Part shown: one piece after another, positions 11,236-18,881 of the stretch
How the letters are laid out: the number at the start of each line of letters is the position of its first letter
Position numbering within the stretch: position 1 is the first letter of the stretch
Assembly (NCBI RefSeq): GCF_007197775.1
Contig: NZ_CP041638.1
Span: forward strand, 2,170,001-2,234,000
Direction of reading: 5' to 3'
Length of the DNA stretch: 64,000 nucleotides
Source: Thalassotalea sp. PS06
Lineage (GTDB): Bacteria; Pseudomonadota; Gammaproteobacteria; Enterobacterales; Alteromonadaceae
Program-made: the position numbers and the translations under genes
The notes under the pieces: model-generated
The model's input: the letters and a program-made list of their open reading frames with translations, nothing else
Database searches by the model: none
What the model was told of the DNA's origin: nothing

Positions 11236-12564
11236 TTATTCCGAATCTTCCGTATACTCGCCAGGTTTGCGGCGCATAACCGGCATATCGCCAATATCTT
11301 CGGCTTCATGGAATATCCGTTTCTTCGGTTTCGCCTTAGGCTTCGCTGCCTTTTTCTGCACAGGTTTGGCGTCATGACCTTTCTGATCCGGTTTGCGTTT
11401 TGGTTTTGGCTTCACGCCTTTAAACTTTGCTTCAAAACCTTCGATAACGCTAAATTCAATCGTCTGTTGTAAAAACGCCTGAATATTTAAGTAACTCTGC
11501 CAATCTTTAGGGCCGATAAACGAGATAGCATCACCCTTCTCGCCCGCACGACCGGTACGGCCGATACGATGTACGTATTCTTCCGGATGCTTGGGTAAAT
11601 CAAAATTGATGACATGGGAAACATTAACCAAATCCAGACCGCGAGAAGCCAGATCCGTGGTTACCAGAACCTTCGCCTGCCCTTTCGCAAACTGCTCCAT
11701 AATGCGATTGCGATCCGCTTGTTTTAAATCACCACTTAAGGCCAATGATTCAATACCTTGTTCCTGCAAAAATACCGCCAGACGCTCGGTATCCGCGCGG
11801 GTTGCAGTGAAGATAATCATCTGCTGGAAGGATTCATTGGCAAGCAAATGGTTTAGCAGTGCTTCTTTATGATCAAGATGATCACTTAACACAAAGCGCT
11901 GATGGATGTCTTTGTGCTCAGAGGTGATTTCGCCAACGGCAATTCGCTTCGGTTTATTTAGCAAATCCAGAGCAAAGTCTTCAACTTGTTGGTGATCCAT
12001 GGTTGCCGAGAACATCAATGTTTGACGTTTGCGGTGATCAGCTGCCTGATGAATGCGTTTTAGTTGGTCGGCAAAGCCTAAATCCAGCATACGGTCTGCT
12101 TCATCAAGAATAAGCAGTTCTAAGCCGTGTAAGTAAAAATGCCCCTGATCGAGGTGGTCGGCTAAGCGACCTGGCGTTGCCACAATAATATGCGGTTCAC
12201 GGGATAAGACTTTCACTTGATCATTAAAATTCTCGCCGCCAAGAATTAATACCGATTTAAACTGAGTGCCGGAGCTAACCAAACGCAGTTGGCTAAATAC
12301 CTGCTTTGCTAATTCCCGGGTTGGCGTCAGGATGACCACGCGCGGATCACGTTTTGCCAACGCTCTTTGGCGAATTAAACGGTGTAACGCTGGCAACAAG
12401 AACGCCAGGGTTTTACCAGAACCGGTTTTTGAGGAAGCGATAAGGTCATTACCTGCCATTGCCGCAGGTATCGCCTGTTGTTGAATGTCCGATGCCTTTT
12501 CAAAGCCCAAATGGTCAATGGCTTTGACTAATCGGTTATCCAGATTAAATTGATCAAATTGCAA
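11236..12564 (-). CDS. DEAD-box ATP-dependent RNA helicase (SrmB-like)
   Basis: A 442-residue RNA helicase. The Q motif (LGFEKASDIQQQAIP) and motif I SSKTGSGKT are at about 20-52; PTRELA, the TPGR motif, DEAD, SAT, the ARGLD-type SRGLD and HRIGRTGRAG follow in the right order. The C-terminal 70 residues are a Lys/Pro-rich basic tail expected to bind RNA. Family members remodel rRNA during ribosome assembly or mRNA during decay. Overall layout and the basic tail resemble SrmB, but RhlE cannot be excluded. It lies 102 bases downstream of gltX on the same strand. Confidence 0.92.
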   Translation of the reverse strand: MQFDQFNLDNRLVKAIDHLGFEKASDIQQQAIPAAMAGNDLIASSKTGSGKTLAFLLPALHRLIRQRALAKRDPRVVILTPTRELAKQVFSQLRLVSSGTQFKSVLILGGENFNDQVKVLSREPHIIVATPGRLADHLDQGHFYLHGLELLILDEADRMLDLGFADQLKRIHQAADHRKRQTLMFSATMDHQQVEDFALDLLNKPKRIAVGEITSEHKDIHQRFVLSDHLDHKEALLNHLLANESFQQMIIFTATRADTERLAVFLQEQGIESLALSGDLKQADRNRIMEQFAKGQAKVLVTTDLASRGLDLVNVSHVINFDLPKHPEEYVHRIGRTGRAGEKGDAISFIGPKDWQSYLNIQAFLQQTIEFSVIEGFEAKFKGVKPKPKRKPDQKGHDAKPVQKKAAKPKAKPKKRIFHEAEDIGDMPVMRRKPGEYTEDSE

Positions 12565-12604
12565 AAATCTATATTCCTTACACTAAGAGTGTTTTCATTA
12601 AAAC

Positions 12605-12637
12605 TAACGCACGAGGCATGAAACAGGTCGTGCGTTA
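12605..12637 (-). terminator. Stem-loop downstream of gltX
   Basis: A 10-bp perfect stem TAACGCACGA/TCGTGCGTTA with a 13-base loop, 30 bases after the gltX stop. The minus-strand tail (GTTTTAATG) is only moderately U-rich. Confidence 0.5.
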
Positions 12638-12666
12638 TCATTATTATACTATTTAAGAGTGTAGGC

Positions 12667-14076
12667 TTACTGCTGAGCTCTTGCATCAATAAAGGCAATC
12701 GCCTTTTCAATGCGAGTTTGCACTTGTGCAGGCTCAAGCAATGCCAGGGTTACATCCAATGATGGAGAATTACCACCACCAGTAGAAGCTACACGCAATG
12801 GCATACCCACTTTACCCATGCCCACTTCAAGCTCTTCTGCTGTGCCATTAATTGCCGCCTGAATATTCTCAGGTGTCCAATCACTAATGGCTGCAAGCTT
12901 GGCCTTAACAAGCTCAAGTGGCTCTTTAGCCACACCGCGAAGGTGCTTCTTCGCCGCTTTCTCGTCAAATTCCTGATACTCTTCATAGAAATAACGGCTG
13001 ATTTGCGCCATTTCTTTCAGAGTTTTCACACGATCTGCCTGAACCTTAACAACGTCCGAAAGAGCCGGACCATTGTCGGTGTTAATGCCCTGCTCGTTCA
13101 TGTGCCATTGTAGGTGGCTGGCAACGTATTCTGGATCCAACGACTTCATGTAGTGCTGGTTTACCCAAATCAGCTTTTCGGTATTGAACGCAGACGGCGC
13201 TCGGTTACAACCTGATAAGTCAAACAGCTCAATCATCTCTTCACGAGAGAAGATTTCCTGATCGCCATGGGACCAGCCAAGGCGTACTAAATAGTTAAGC
13301 AGGGCTTCTGGCAGGTAACCGTCATCACGATACTGCATTACCCCAACGGCGCCGTGACGCTTGGATAAACGCTTACCATCATCACCCAGAATCATCGGGA
13401 TATGAGCGTATTTCGGCAGTGGCGCGCCAAGGGCATTTAGAATGTTAATTTGACGAGGCGTGTTGTTAACGTGGTCATCACCGCGGATAACATGGGTAAT
13501 TTTCATATCCCAGTCGTCAACCACAACCGTTAGGTTATAGGTTGGAGAACCATCAGAACGGGCAATGATCAAATCATCCAGCTCCTGGTTAGAGATTTCG
13601 ATATTACCTTTTACCAGGTCTTCAATGATAACCGAGCCATCTAATGGGTTTTTAAAACGGATTACGTAAGGCTTGTCTTCAGGGTAATCGGTGCGATCAC
13701 GCCACATGCCGTTATAACGCGGCTTTTCACCTTTAGCGCGCTGTTCTTCACGCATGGCTTCAACTTCTTCCGGGGTACAGTAACAACGATAGGCCTGGCC
13801 GTTATCGATTAACTGTTGAATCACTTCTTTGTAGCGATCAAAGCGCTTAGTTTGAAAATATGGACCTAAGTTCCAGTCAAGGTTCAACCAGTTCATACCG
13901 TCCATAATCGCATCAACCGATGCCTGAGTTGAACGTTCTAAATCCGTATCTTCAATCCTAAGCACAAAATCACCGCCATTCTTTTTGGCAAATAACCAGC
14001 TATATAGGGCTGTACGGGCACCACCAACGTGCAAGTAACCAGTTGGGCTTGGTGCAAAACGGGTTGTTAAAGTCAT
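12667..14076 (-). CDS. gltX: Glutamate--tRNA ligase
   Basis: GluRS charges tRNA-Glu. The protein has 469 residues, normal length. The class I HIGH-like motif is [11 protein letters not shown] (9-19) and the KMSKS-like motif is KRLSKRHG (about 238-245). A CYC cluster ([11 protein letters not shown]), zinc-region like, is present near residue 98. The C-terminal anticodon-binding helical domain is complete. The upstream 600 bases on this strand carry hairpin arrays rather than another gene. Confidence 0.97.
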   Translation of the reverse strand: MTLTTRFAPSPTGYLHVGGARTALYSWLFAKKNGGDFVLRIEDTDLERSTQASVDAIMDGMNWLNLDWNLGPYFQTKRFDRYKEVIQQLIDNGQAYRCYCTPEEVEAMREEQRAKGEKPRYNGMWRDRTDYPEDKPYVIRFKNPLDGSVIIEDLVKGNIEISNQELDDLIIARSDGSPTYNLTVVVDDWDMKITHVIRGDDHVNNTPRQINILNALGAPLPKYAHIPMILGDDGKRLSKRHGAVGVMQYRDDGYLPEALLNYLVRLGWSHGDQEIFSREEMIELFDLSGCNRAPSAFNTEKLIWVNQHYMKSLDPEYVASHLQWHMNEQGINTDNGPALSDVVKVQADRVKTLKEMAQISRYFYEEYQEFDEKAAKKHLRGVAKEPLELVKAKLAAISDWTPENIQAAINGTAEELEVGMGKVGMPLRVASTGGGNSPSLDVTLALLEPAQVQTRIEKAIAFIDARAQQ

Positions 14077-14177
14077 ATTTATCTCACTAACAAAGTCTCT
14101 GCCCCTAACATATTGCTGCGGCAGAAAAACACGGAAAAATTTGCGGCATATTTTAGCAGAGGAAGTGAGTAGTTAAA

Positions 14178-14210
14178 ATGTGAAATTTGCCAGGGAGTTA
14201 AATTTCACAT
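14178..14210. repeat. Stem-loop upstream of gltX
   Basis: An 11-bp perfect inverted repeat ATGTGAAATTT/AAATTTCACAT around an 11-base loop, about 100 bases upstream of the gltX start. It opens the hairpin-array region and might lie in the gltX leader. Confidence 0.6.
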
Positions 14211-14215
14211 TAACG

Positions 14216-14680
14216 CAACTGCAAGCGTTGCTGCGGGTACACAATCAGAGATTGTTCCATGTACGTGTCAGAAAACGTCACTTCGAGTACACAATCGAAG
14301 ATTGTTCCGGGTTACCGACATGGACGTTGGTATGCAGAATTTGTCTGGAACCGAAATTCTGTACCCGCGACTCAAAACGTCGCTTCGAGTAAAAAGCAAA
14401 AACCCTCGAGTCATTCCCTGATACTACAGGGAATCTTAGCTAGGGCCGAATGTCTCTGAAGTGCCACAAGCGGGAGTTAAAACTCCCTGAGTACGTATCG
14501 TAAACGATACTCCGAGTATGTGACGTAAAGCGTCACTTCGGGTACACAATCAAAGATTGTTCCGGGTACGCGACAAAAAACGTCGCTTCGAGTAAAAAGC
14601 AAAAACCCAAGTGTCATTCCCAGATACTACAGGGAATCTTGGCTAGAGCCGAATGTCTCTAGTGTGCCAATAGCTGCCGT
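14216..14680. repeat. Array of short hairpins joined by constant linkers
   Basis: About a dozen small perfect or near-perfect palindromes follow one another, separated by linkers of the form TTC(C)G(A/G)GTAC. Examples are ACAATC-GAA-GATTGT, GCGAC-N7-GTCGC, GTATCG-TAAA-CGATAC, GTGACG-TAAAG-CGTCAC, GGGAGT-TAAA-ACTCCC, CAGAATTT-N11-AAATTCTG and ATTCCCTG-ATACTA-CAGGGAAT. Stem sequences differ between units but stay self-complementary. Within it, a unit of about 65 bp starting AAAAAGCAAAAACC and ending GAATGTCTCT occurs twice (14391-14456 and 14595-14661) and once more near 27333. No gene is supported here. Confidence 0.85.
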
Positions 14681-14685
14681 ACACT

Positions 14686-14961
14686 TTAATTAAAAAATAA
14701 GAGTAATATTACAAATGAATATGCAGCAATGCAGTTAATAAGGAGCATTGCTTTTATGCGCGGAGTGTTAACATCTAGCCAGCTTTTCGGGTAATAATAG
14801 AAAAGCAAAACTTTCTTTGTATGTCCTTCTTTTACTTTGAAAAACACTCCTTCAAAAATATTCTCTGAAATATGCTTTTCGTATTTGCTCACATCAAAAA
14901 AAATAACAAGCTGTAAAACTAAGGATGTTAGTCCAGTCACTATTGCTAAATATTGATACAT
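14686..14961 (-). CDS. Small membrane protein of unknown function
   Basis: A 91-residue frame with two strong hydrophobic segments (about 5-23 and 72-90) separated by a charged loop (SKYEKHISEN, KVKEGHTKK). It looks like a two-helix inner-membrane protein with both ends on the same side. The ribosome site is poor (AAGGA about 12 bases before the ATG). I do not recognise a family. It lies isolated between hairpin arrays and the decayed tRNA units, so it may be a recently acquired or relic gene. Confidence 0.5.
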   Translation of the reverse strand: MYQYLAIVTGLTSLVLQLVIFFDVSKYEKHISENIFEGVFFKVKEGHTKKVLLFYYYPKSWLDVNTPRIKAMLLINCIAAYSFVILLLFFN

Positions 14962-15157
14962 TGCTTATTCAAATCCTTCCTTGATTGCGGCTGATTATCG
15001 CTCTCAGCGGACATCAGTGACCGCCATGTTACCTATCTAATTTACTGGCTAGTAATCGAAAGTCAATCTAACTACGTCAATTAACAATTAACGAGAATAA
15101 TGCAAAAAGAGCATAGGAGCTGGTGACTTGTGGCTCTTGTCTTCGATGATCTATGTA

Positions 15158-15229
15158 TGGTGAACGGTACTGGGCTCGAACCAGTGATTCGGCGCGGGTT
15201 GTTAATTGCGGGCGGTGCTCTTCCAATTG
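15158..15229 (-). pseudogene. Decayed tRNA-Val copy 1
   Basis: The 3' half of tRNA-Val (CCA end, acceptor 3' strand with one change, full T arm) is kept. The anticodon arm is replaced by an unrelated, longer stretch of about 28 bases, and the 5' acceptor strand is lost. No tRNA fold is possible. It opens a unit of about 289 bp that is repeated next to it. Confidence 0.75.
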
Positions 15230-15248
15230 ATTTTCTTAATAAGGGTAC

Positions 15249-15349
15249 ACAACCGAAGGTTGTTCCGAGAACGTGACAAAAAACGTCACTTCGGGTACAT
15301 AATCAAAGATTATTTCGAGTACGCGATAGAAAACATCGCTTCGAGTGAA
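15249..15349. repeat. Short hairpin array attached to decayed tRNA-Val copy 1
   Basis: Four hairpins with the same linkers as the array at 14216: ACAACC-GAA-GGTTGT, GTGAC-N7-GTCAC, ATAATC-AAA-GATTAT and GCGAT-N7-ATCGC. Compared with the other array, both arms of each stem have changed together. Confidence 0.85.
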
Positions 15350-15446
15350 AATTTTGGACTTAATATACTGGAGGATGGAACTGGGCGCGGATCAACTTTC
15401 TGAATACTGTTGTCTGCCATCTGAATTCTCTCATTAAAAATGAGAA

Positions 15447-15518
15447 TGGTGGACGGTACTGGGCTCGAACCAGTGATTCGGCGTGGGTTGTTAAGTGCGG
15501 GCGGTGCTCTCCCTACTA
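15447..15518 (-). pseudogene. Decayed tRNA-Val copy 2
   Basis: Same architecture as copy 1: intact 3' acceptor strand and T arm, the same foreign anticodon-arm replacement (with two changes), lost 5' acceptor strand. Copies 1 and 2 therefore arose by duplication after the first tRNA was damaged. Confidence 0.75.
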
Positions 15519-15538
15519 ACTTTTCTTATTGAAAGTAC

Positions 15539-15639
15539 ACAACCAGAGGTTGTTTCGAGAACGTGACAAAAAACGTCACTTCGGGTACATAATCAAAGAT
15601 TATTTCGAGGACGCGATAGAAAACATCGCTTCGAGTGAA
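15539..15639. repeat. Short hairpin array attached to decayed tRNA-Val copy 2
   Basis: Almost the same as the 15249 array: ACAACC-AGA-GGTTGT, GTGAC-N7-GTCAC, ATAATC-AAA-GATTAT, GCGAT-N7-ATCGC. Loops and linkers vary slightly while stems stay paired. Confidence 0.85.
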
Positions 15640-15736
15640 AGTATTGGACTTACAATAATGATGGACTGTACTGAACTCGGATCGGCTTTCTGAATACTGT
15701 TGTCTGCTATCTGAATTCTCTCATTAAAAATGAGAA

Positions 15737-15812
15737 TGGTGGACGGTACTGGGCTCGAACCAGTGACCCCCGCCTTGTAAGGGCGGTGCTCTCCCAACTG
15801 AGCTAACCGTCC
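15737..15812 (-). tRNA. tRNA-Val(UAC)
   Basis: A 76-base cloverleaf on the minus strand: acceptor GGACGGT/ACCGTCC, anticodon loop CTTACAA with anticodon TAC, T arm CTGGTTCGAGCCCAG, encoded CCA. It is the last of four identical copies in transcription order. Confidence 0.97.
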
Positions 15813-15919
15813 AGGGAGAAACGCATAAAATTTAGAAAATCCAAATTTTATAAGACTGCAGAGTACAGGTTTCTGAATGCTGTTGTCTGCCATCTGAATA
15901 CTCTCATTAGAAATGAGAA

Positions 15920-15995
15920 TGGTGGACGGTACTGGGCTCGAACCAGTGACCCCCGCCTTGTAAGGGCGGTGCTCTCCCAACTGAGCTAACCGTCC
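15920..15995 (-). tRNA. tRNA-Val(UAC)
   Basis: Identical to the copy at 15737. The spacer between them contains a TCTCATT-N3-AATGAGA hairpin and a CTGTTGTCTGCCATCTGAAT segment that also separates the decayed copies. Confidence 0.97.
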
Positions 15996-16038
15996 AGGGA
16001 GAATACCTTAAGAAGACTCTTAAGATTGAATGCTTAAA

Positions 16039-16114
16039 TGGTGGACGGTACTGGGCTCGAACCAGTGACCCCCGCCTTGTAAGGGCGGTGCTCTCCCAAC
16101 TGAGCTAACCGTCC
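16039..16114 (-). tRNA. tRNA-Val(UAC)
   Basis: Third identical copy, anticodon TAC, CCA encoded. Short spacers of 33 and 43 bases to its neighbours suggest one polycistronic transcript. Confidence 0.97.
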
Positions 16115-16147
16115 ATTTAAGACATTCACAAACAGACCATGAAATCA

Positions 16148-16223
16148 TGGTGGACGGTACTGGGCTCGAACCAGTGACCCCCGCCTTGTAAGGGCGGTGC
16201 TCTCCCAACTGAGCTAACCGTCC
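16148..16223 (-). tRNA. tRNA-Val(UAC)
   Basis: First copy in transcription order, directly behind the promoter at 16240-16267. Its 5' end lies 16 bases downstream of the -10 box, so the primary transcript must have a very short leader. Confidence 0.97.
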
Positions 16224-16239
16224 GTCTGTGTGGTTGCGT

Positions 16240-16267
16240 ATTATAGGGATCGGCAAAAAGCTGTCAA
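16240..16267 (-). promoter_or_regulatory. Promoter of the tRNA-Val operon
   Basis: Perfect consensus hexamers on the minus strand: TTGACA (16267-16262), 16-base spacer, TATAAT (16245-16240), as expected for a strong stable-RNA promoter. Confidence 0.9.
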
Positions 16268-16736
16268 CACAAAGTTTAAATAATTTCGGAAAATGCGTTT
16301 GTTTGCCGAAATTTACAGCAATTCGATTTTCTATTGTTCGAATAAGTGCAAAGTATGCCGAATTCGTTCAAAACCCGACCTCAGATTAGCCGATGAATAT
16401 CGAAATACCACGCCTTTGTTAACGGAATACCTGCACTTAAATGCCAATTTATTTAGCCTGCAAACGAAAAAAGTCGTAATTAAGTATGGGTGAATGTAAA
16501 AGAGTATTTATATTCCCCCCTATACCCCACCAACCGTATTGGTCAAAAAACCAGCAGTTACAGCATGTTGCGCCAATTTACAATTTAGAGCACGAGATAT
16601 TTCATTGTAATAACTTGTTACATCCAGTCAAAAACCATTAGCAACTAATTTACGTTCTTGTGCCATCTATATAGGTGTTACCAATTAACAAATTCTTTAC
16701 AACGTGATGTGTGTAAAGCAACTAAGGAAGAGAACC
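16268..16736. other. Intergenic region between the tRNA-Val promoter and the DUF3718 gene
   Basis: About 470 bases without a convincing gene. One inverted repeat ATTTCGG/CCGAAAT (16283-16312) is visible. The plus-strand frame at 16293-16493 has no ribosome site. The DUF3718 promoter should lie here, but I cannot place it with confidence. Confidence 0.5.
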
Positions 16737-17099
16737 ATGAAAACTTTAAAAGTAATCGCAACAACTGGTCTTATCGCTTCGCTAACTGCTTTTGGCGTAA
16801 ATGCACAAGGTGCTTACAACACTTACATGGAAACTGCATTGGTTGATACCTGTAAAGCAGCTATGTCTAACAGCACTATGAAATTGCGTTCAACGCTGAA
16901 AAGCTATCGCCTGGACGCCAAAACAGCTGCTCTGGGTTTGGTATGTAATGGCGAAGACGTAATTACATTTGCGTCTAATCGCGGTGCGATGAAAACTGCC
17001 GATTATATGAATGAAAAACTTGACGGTGCCAGTATCATAGATTTGGCAGCCAATGACCGCGTTATTTATGAAGTAACCTTCGACGACGCTCCTGAATAA
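16737..17099 (+). CDS. Exported DUF3718 domain protein
   Basis: A 120-residue small secreted protein. A Sec signal peptide covers residues 1-23 (MKTLKVIATTG...GVNAQ), and the mature part has two cysteines (DTCKAAM and LVCNGED) likely to form a disulfide. It fits DUF3718, a family of small periplasmic proteins of marine gammaproteobacteria with no known role. The start is the ATG at 16737 with AAGGAAG 6 bases before it; the frame is open 11 codons upstream but lacks a site. Confidence 0.85.
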   Translation: MKTLKVIATTGLIASLTAFGVNAQGAYNTYMETALVDTCKAAMSNSTMKLRSTLKSYRLDAKTAALGLVCNGEDVITFASNRGAMKTADYMNEKLDGASIIDLAANDRVIYEVTFDDAPE

Positions 17100-17132
17100 G
17101 CTAACAAGTTCATAGCAGACACGACACTGAAT

Positions 17133-17190
17133 TATTATCGATTATACTCCCCCGGTATTCGATAATAGCACCCCTACTCCCAAGGGGTGC
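17133..17190. other. Two consecutive stem-loops after the DUF3718 gene
   Basis: TATTATCGA-N17-TCGATAATA (17133-17167) and GCACCCC-N8-GGGGTGC (17168-17190) follow each other. They may end DUF3718 transcription, but neither has a clear T tract. Confidence 0.4.
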
Positions 17191-17326
17191 GCCCTCTTTA
17201 GCTTCTAGGTTCATTAAGACGTTTTCGATTTCTGTTGGCAGAATGCCATTACTTCGATTGCCTTCGATTACTAGGGTCGCTGTGATAAACTTGAGGTTTA
17301 CTACACTATGTATGCAAGGAATCAAG

Positions 17327-17758
17327 TTGTCAGACTTTATCGAACTGGACGAGAGCGATATCACTACCATTGATGTATATGCTGAGCCACTAGAGCTATA
17401 CAAGCTGCTGAAAATTGCCAACCTGGTTGGTGGAGGCGGTGAAGCCAAAATGCTTATTGCTGATGGATATGTCGGTGTAAACGGTGAGCTTTGTCAACAA
17501 AAGCGCAAGAAGATCTATCAAGGCGATTTGGTTGAATTTAATGGCGAATTTATGCAGATTCGTTTGGTCGATGCACCACCTCAGTTAAAGCCGAAACCTA
17601 AACCGGTTGAGGCACGCCCGTCCGCTACAGGCGAAAAGTCGCAGAAAAACAAAGGCATAAACAATAAAGCAAAGAGCAAGCGTTCTTCGTCTAAAGGTAA
17701 ATCCGACAAACCGTCGGATAAAGGTTCACGCTCAGGTCGACGTTCTATATCTTTTTAG
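17327..17758 (+). CDS. S4-domain RNA-binding protein (YbcJ-like) with basic tail
   Basis: An RNA-binding S4 domain at residues about 20-75 (LYKLLKIANLVGGGGEAKMLIADGYVGVNGELCQQKRKKIYQGD) is followed by a Lys/Pro/Ser-rich basic tail of about 65 residues. The S4 core resembles YbcJ/RlbA. I prefer the TTG at 17327 because AAGGA ends 6 bases upstream of it; the in-frame ATG at 17312 has no site. The target RNA is unknown, and the tail is longer than in YbcJ. Confidence 0.8.
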   Translation: MSDFIELDESDITTIDVYAEPLELYKLLKIANLVGGGGEAKMLIADGYVGVNGELCQQKRKKIYQGDLVEFNGEFMQIRLVDAPPQLKPKPKPVEARPSATGEKSQKNKGINNKAKSKRSSSKGKSDKPSDKGSRSGRRSISF

Positions 17759-17814
17759 CAAATTGGGGTAGATTGTTCAGTAACCACTTCAAGTAAGCCA
17801 TCAGGTGTGAAATC

Positions 17815-18276
17815 ATGCTAGAAATGAAAACCGAGTGCGAATCCTGCCAGGCTAAAACCGAACCCACTGCGGTGGCTTATACCAACCCCATCAAATTATT
17901 GCTCACTCAGTGAGAATTTAAAGGCTTTTAGACAAGGCTTTGATTGCAGAGAATGGTTATTCCGCTCTCAAAATGAGCCAAAATAAGTAACGTAGTCCAA
18001 ACGCCTTTAAAACTCACCCGTAGGGAGTTAGTGAGAGGCCCATTTCCTGCCCTATATTTCATTAATATAGAATGGCTATATCAATAAAATCTATGTTGCA
18101 AATGAACCTCGGCCCTAACTCTGAGTTGTGCACAAACTTAATGTGATTGGTATTACATTTGCTCGTATGAATGCACATTCTGTAAGGAATGCTCGGCGAC
18201 AATGAATTTTATCTGTCCAAACTGTAACGGCGAACTGGTTCTTCGCCCTACCCGTCAAACCAACGCCAGCCAGTAA
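17815..18276 (+). pseudogene. DUF1272 zinc-ribbon protein gene split by a MITE
   Basis: The 5' part (17815-17879) encodes MLEMKTECESCQAKTEPTAVA and the 3' part (18156-18276) continues ICSYECTFCKECSATMNF then CPNCNGELVLRP. Together they form the four CxxC-type pairs of DUF1272. Removing the element at 17880-18152 and one TTA duplication joins the parts into one in-frame 61-codon gene. As it stands, translation enters the element and stops after about 32 codons. Confidence 0.9.
17880..18152. mobile_element. MITE copy 1, inserted in the DUF1272 gene
   Basis: A 273-bp non-coding element bounded by inverted ends TACCAACCCCATCAAA and its counterpart ...TGATTGGTA, flanked by TTA direct repeats (17877-17879, 18153-18155). 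It has internal palindromes (CTCACTCAGTGAG, GCCTTTAAAACTCAC...). It is about 90% identical by eye to the copy at 37984. The 3-bp TTA/TAA duplications fit mobilisation by an IS5-type (TNA-target) transposase, which is inferred; none is in the window. Confidence 0.9.
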
Positions 18277-18374
18277 TCTTTTGCGATAACTAAAGATATA
18301 AAGTTAATCAATTTTAGAGATGGCCAAACAACTCAGGTTCTTTGGCCAGATTGCTGCTAAAACGGGTTAGAGTG

Positions 18375-18857
18375 TTAAAGCGCTTTTTCCCAAAACTCCG
18401 CGCAACCAAGTTGCGGGTTTAGCTCATATCCGGCAAAGCCAAATTTCAAATAACTTTGTTTAGCCACTTCATTACCCTGCAATACTTCCAGCGTCAATTT
18501 ACAGCAGCCTTTATCTTTGGCGATGCGTTCCGCTTCGGTTAATAACAAATGACTAATTTTACGCCCACGAAACTCAGGCAACACCGCCATGTCGTGGACA
18601 TTTAATAACGGCTTGGCTTTGAAGGTAGAAAATCCAAACATACAATTAGCAATGCCGGCCGGTTGACCGTCCACATAGGCAAGCAAGGTTAATGCCGAAG
18701 CTTGTTCAGCAAGCTTGGCACAAAGGTTTTCGCGAACATAATCTGAAATTGGTTCGTTACCGCCCATCGGATCTTCTGCATATGCGTTGAGCAACATGAT
18801 CAGATCCTGTCCATGTTTCGGGTTGGTATAATCAGCAACGATAATCTCTACGGACAT
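18375..18857 (-). CDS. GNAT family N-acetyltransferase
   Basis: A 160-residue acetyltransferase with the acetyl-CoA-binding segment VLPEFRGRKISHLLL near 93-107 and the C-terminal EVAKQSYLKFGF helix-strand. The substrate cannot be read from the sequence. It begins 24 bases after the stop of the acyl-CoA dehydrogenase gene on the same strand, so the two are probably co-transcribed. Confidence 0.9.
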   Translation of the reverse strand: MSVEIIVADYTNPKHGQDLIMLLNAYAEDPMGGNEPISDYVRENLCAKLAEQASALTLLAYVDGQPAGIANCMFGFSTFKAKPLLNVHDMAVLPEFRGRKISHLLLTEAERIAKDKGCCKLTLEVLQGNEVAKQSYLKFGFAGYELNPQLGCAEFWEKAL

Positions 18858-18881
18858 GGTAATTCCTTTTCTGATGTTGAA

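Noticed and set aside
15158..15518. The two tRNA-like copies as functional tRNAs
   Set aside because: The 5' acceptor strand is missing and the anticodon arm is replaced, so no cloverleaf can form.
15600..16256. Minus-strand open frames reading through the tRNA-Val copies (GEHRPYKAGVTGSSPVPST repeats)
   Set aside because: They are translations of tRNA genes, a well-known artefact; no ribosome site.
16293..16493. Plus-strand frame of 66 codons
   Set aside because: No ribosome site and composition unlike the neighbouring genes.
17110..17448. Minus-strand frame overlapping the S4 protein gene
   Set aside because: It is antisense to a clear S4 domain and has no ribosome site or known content.
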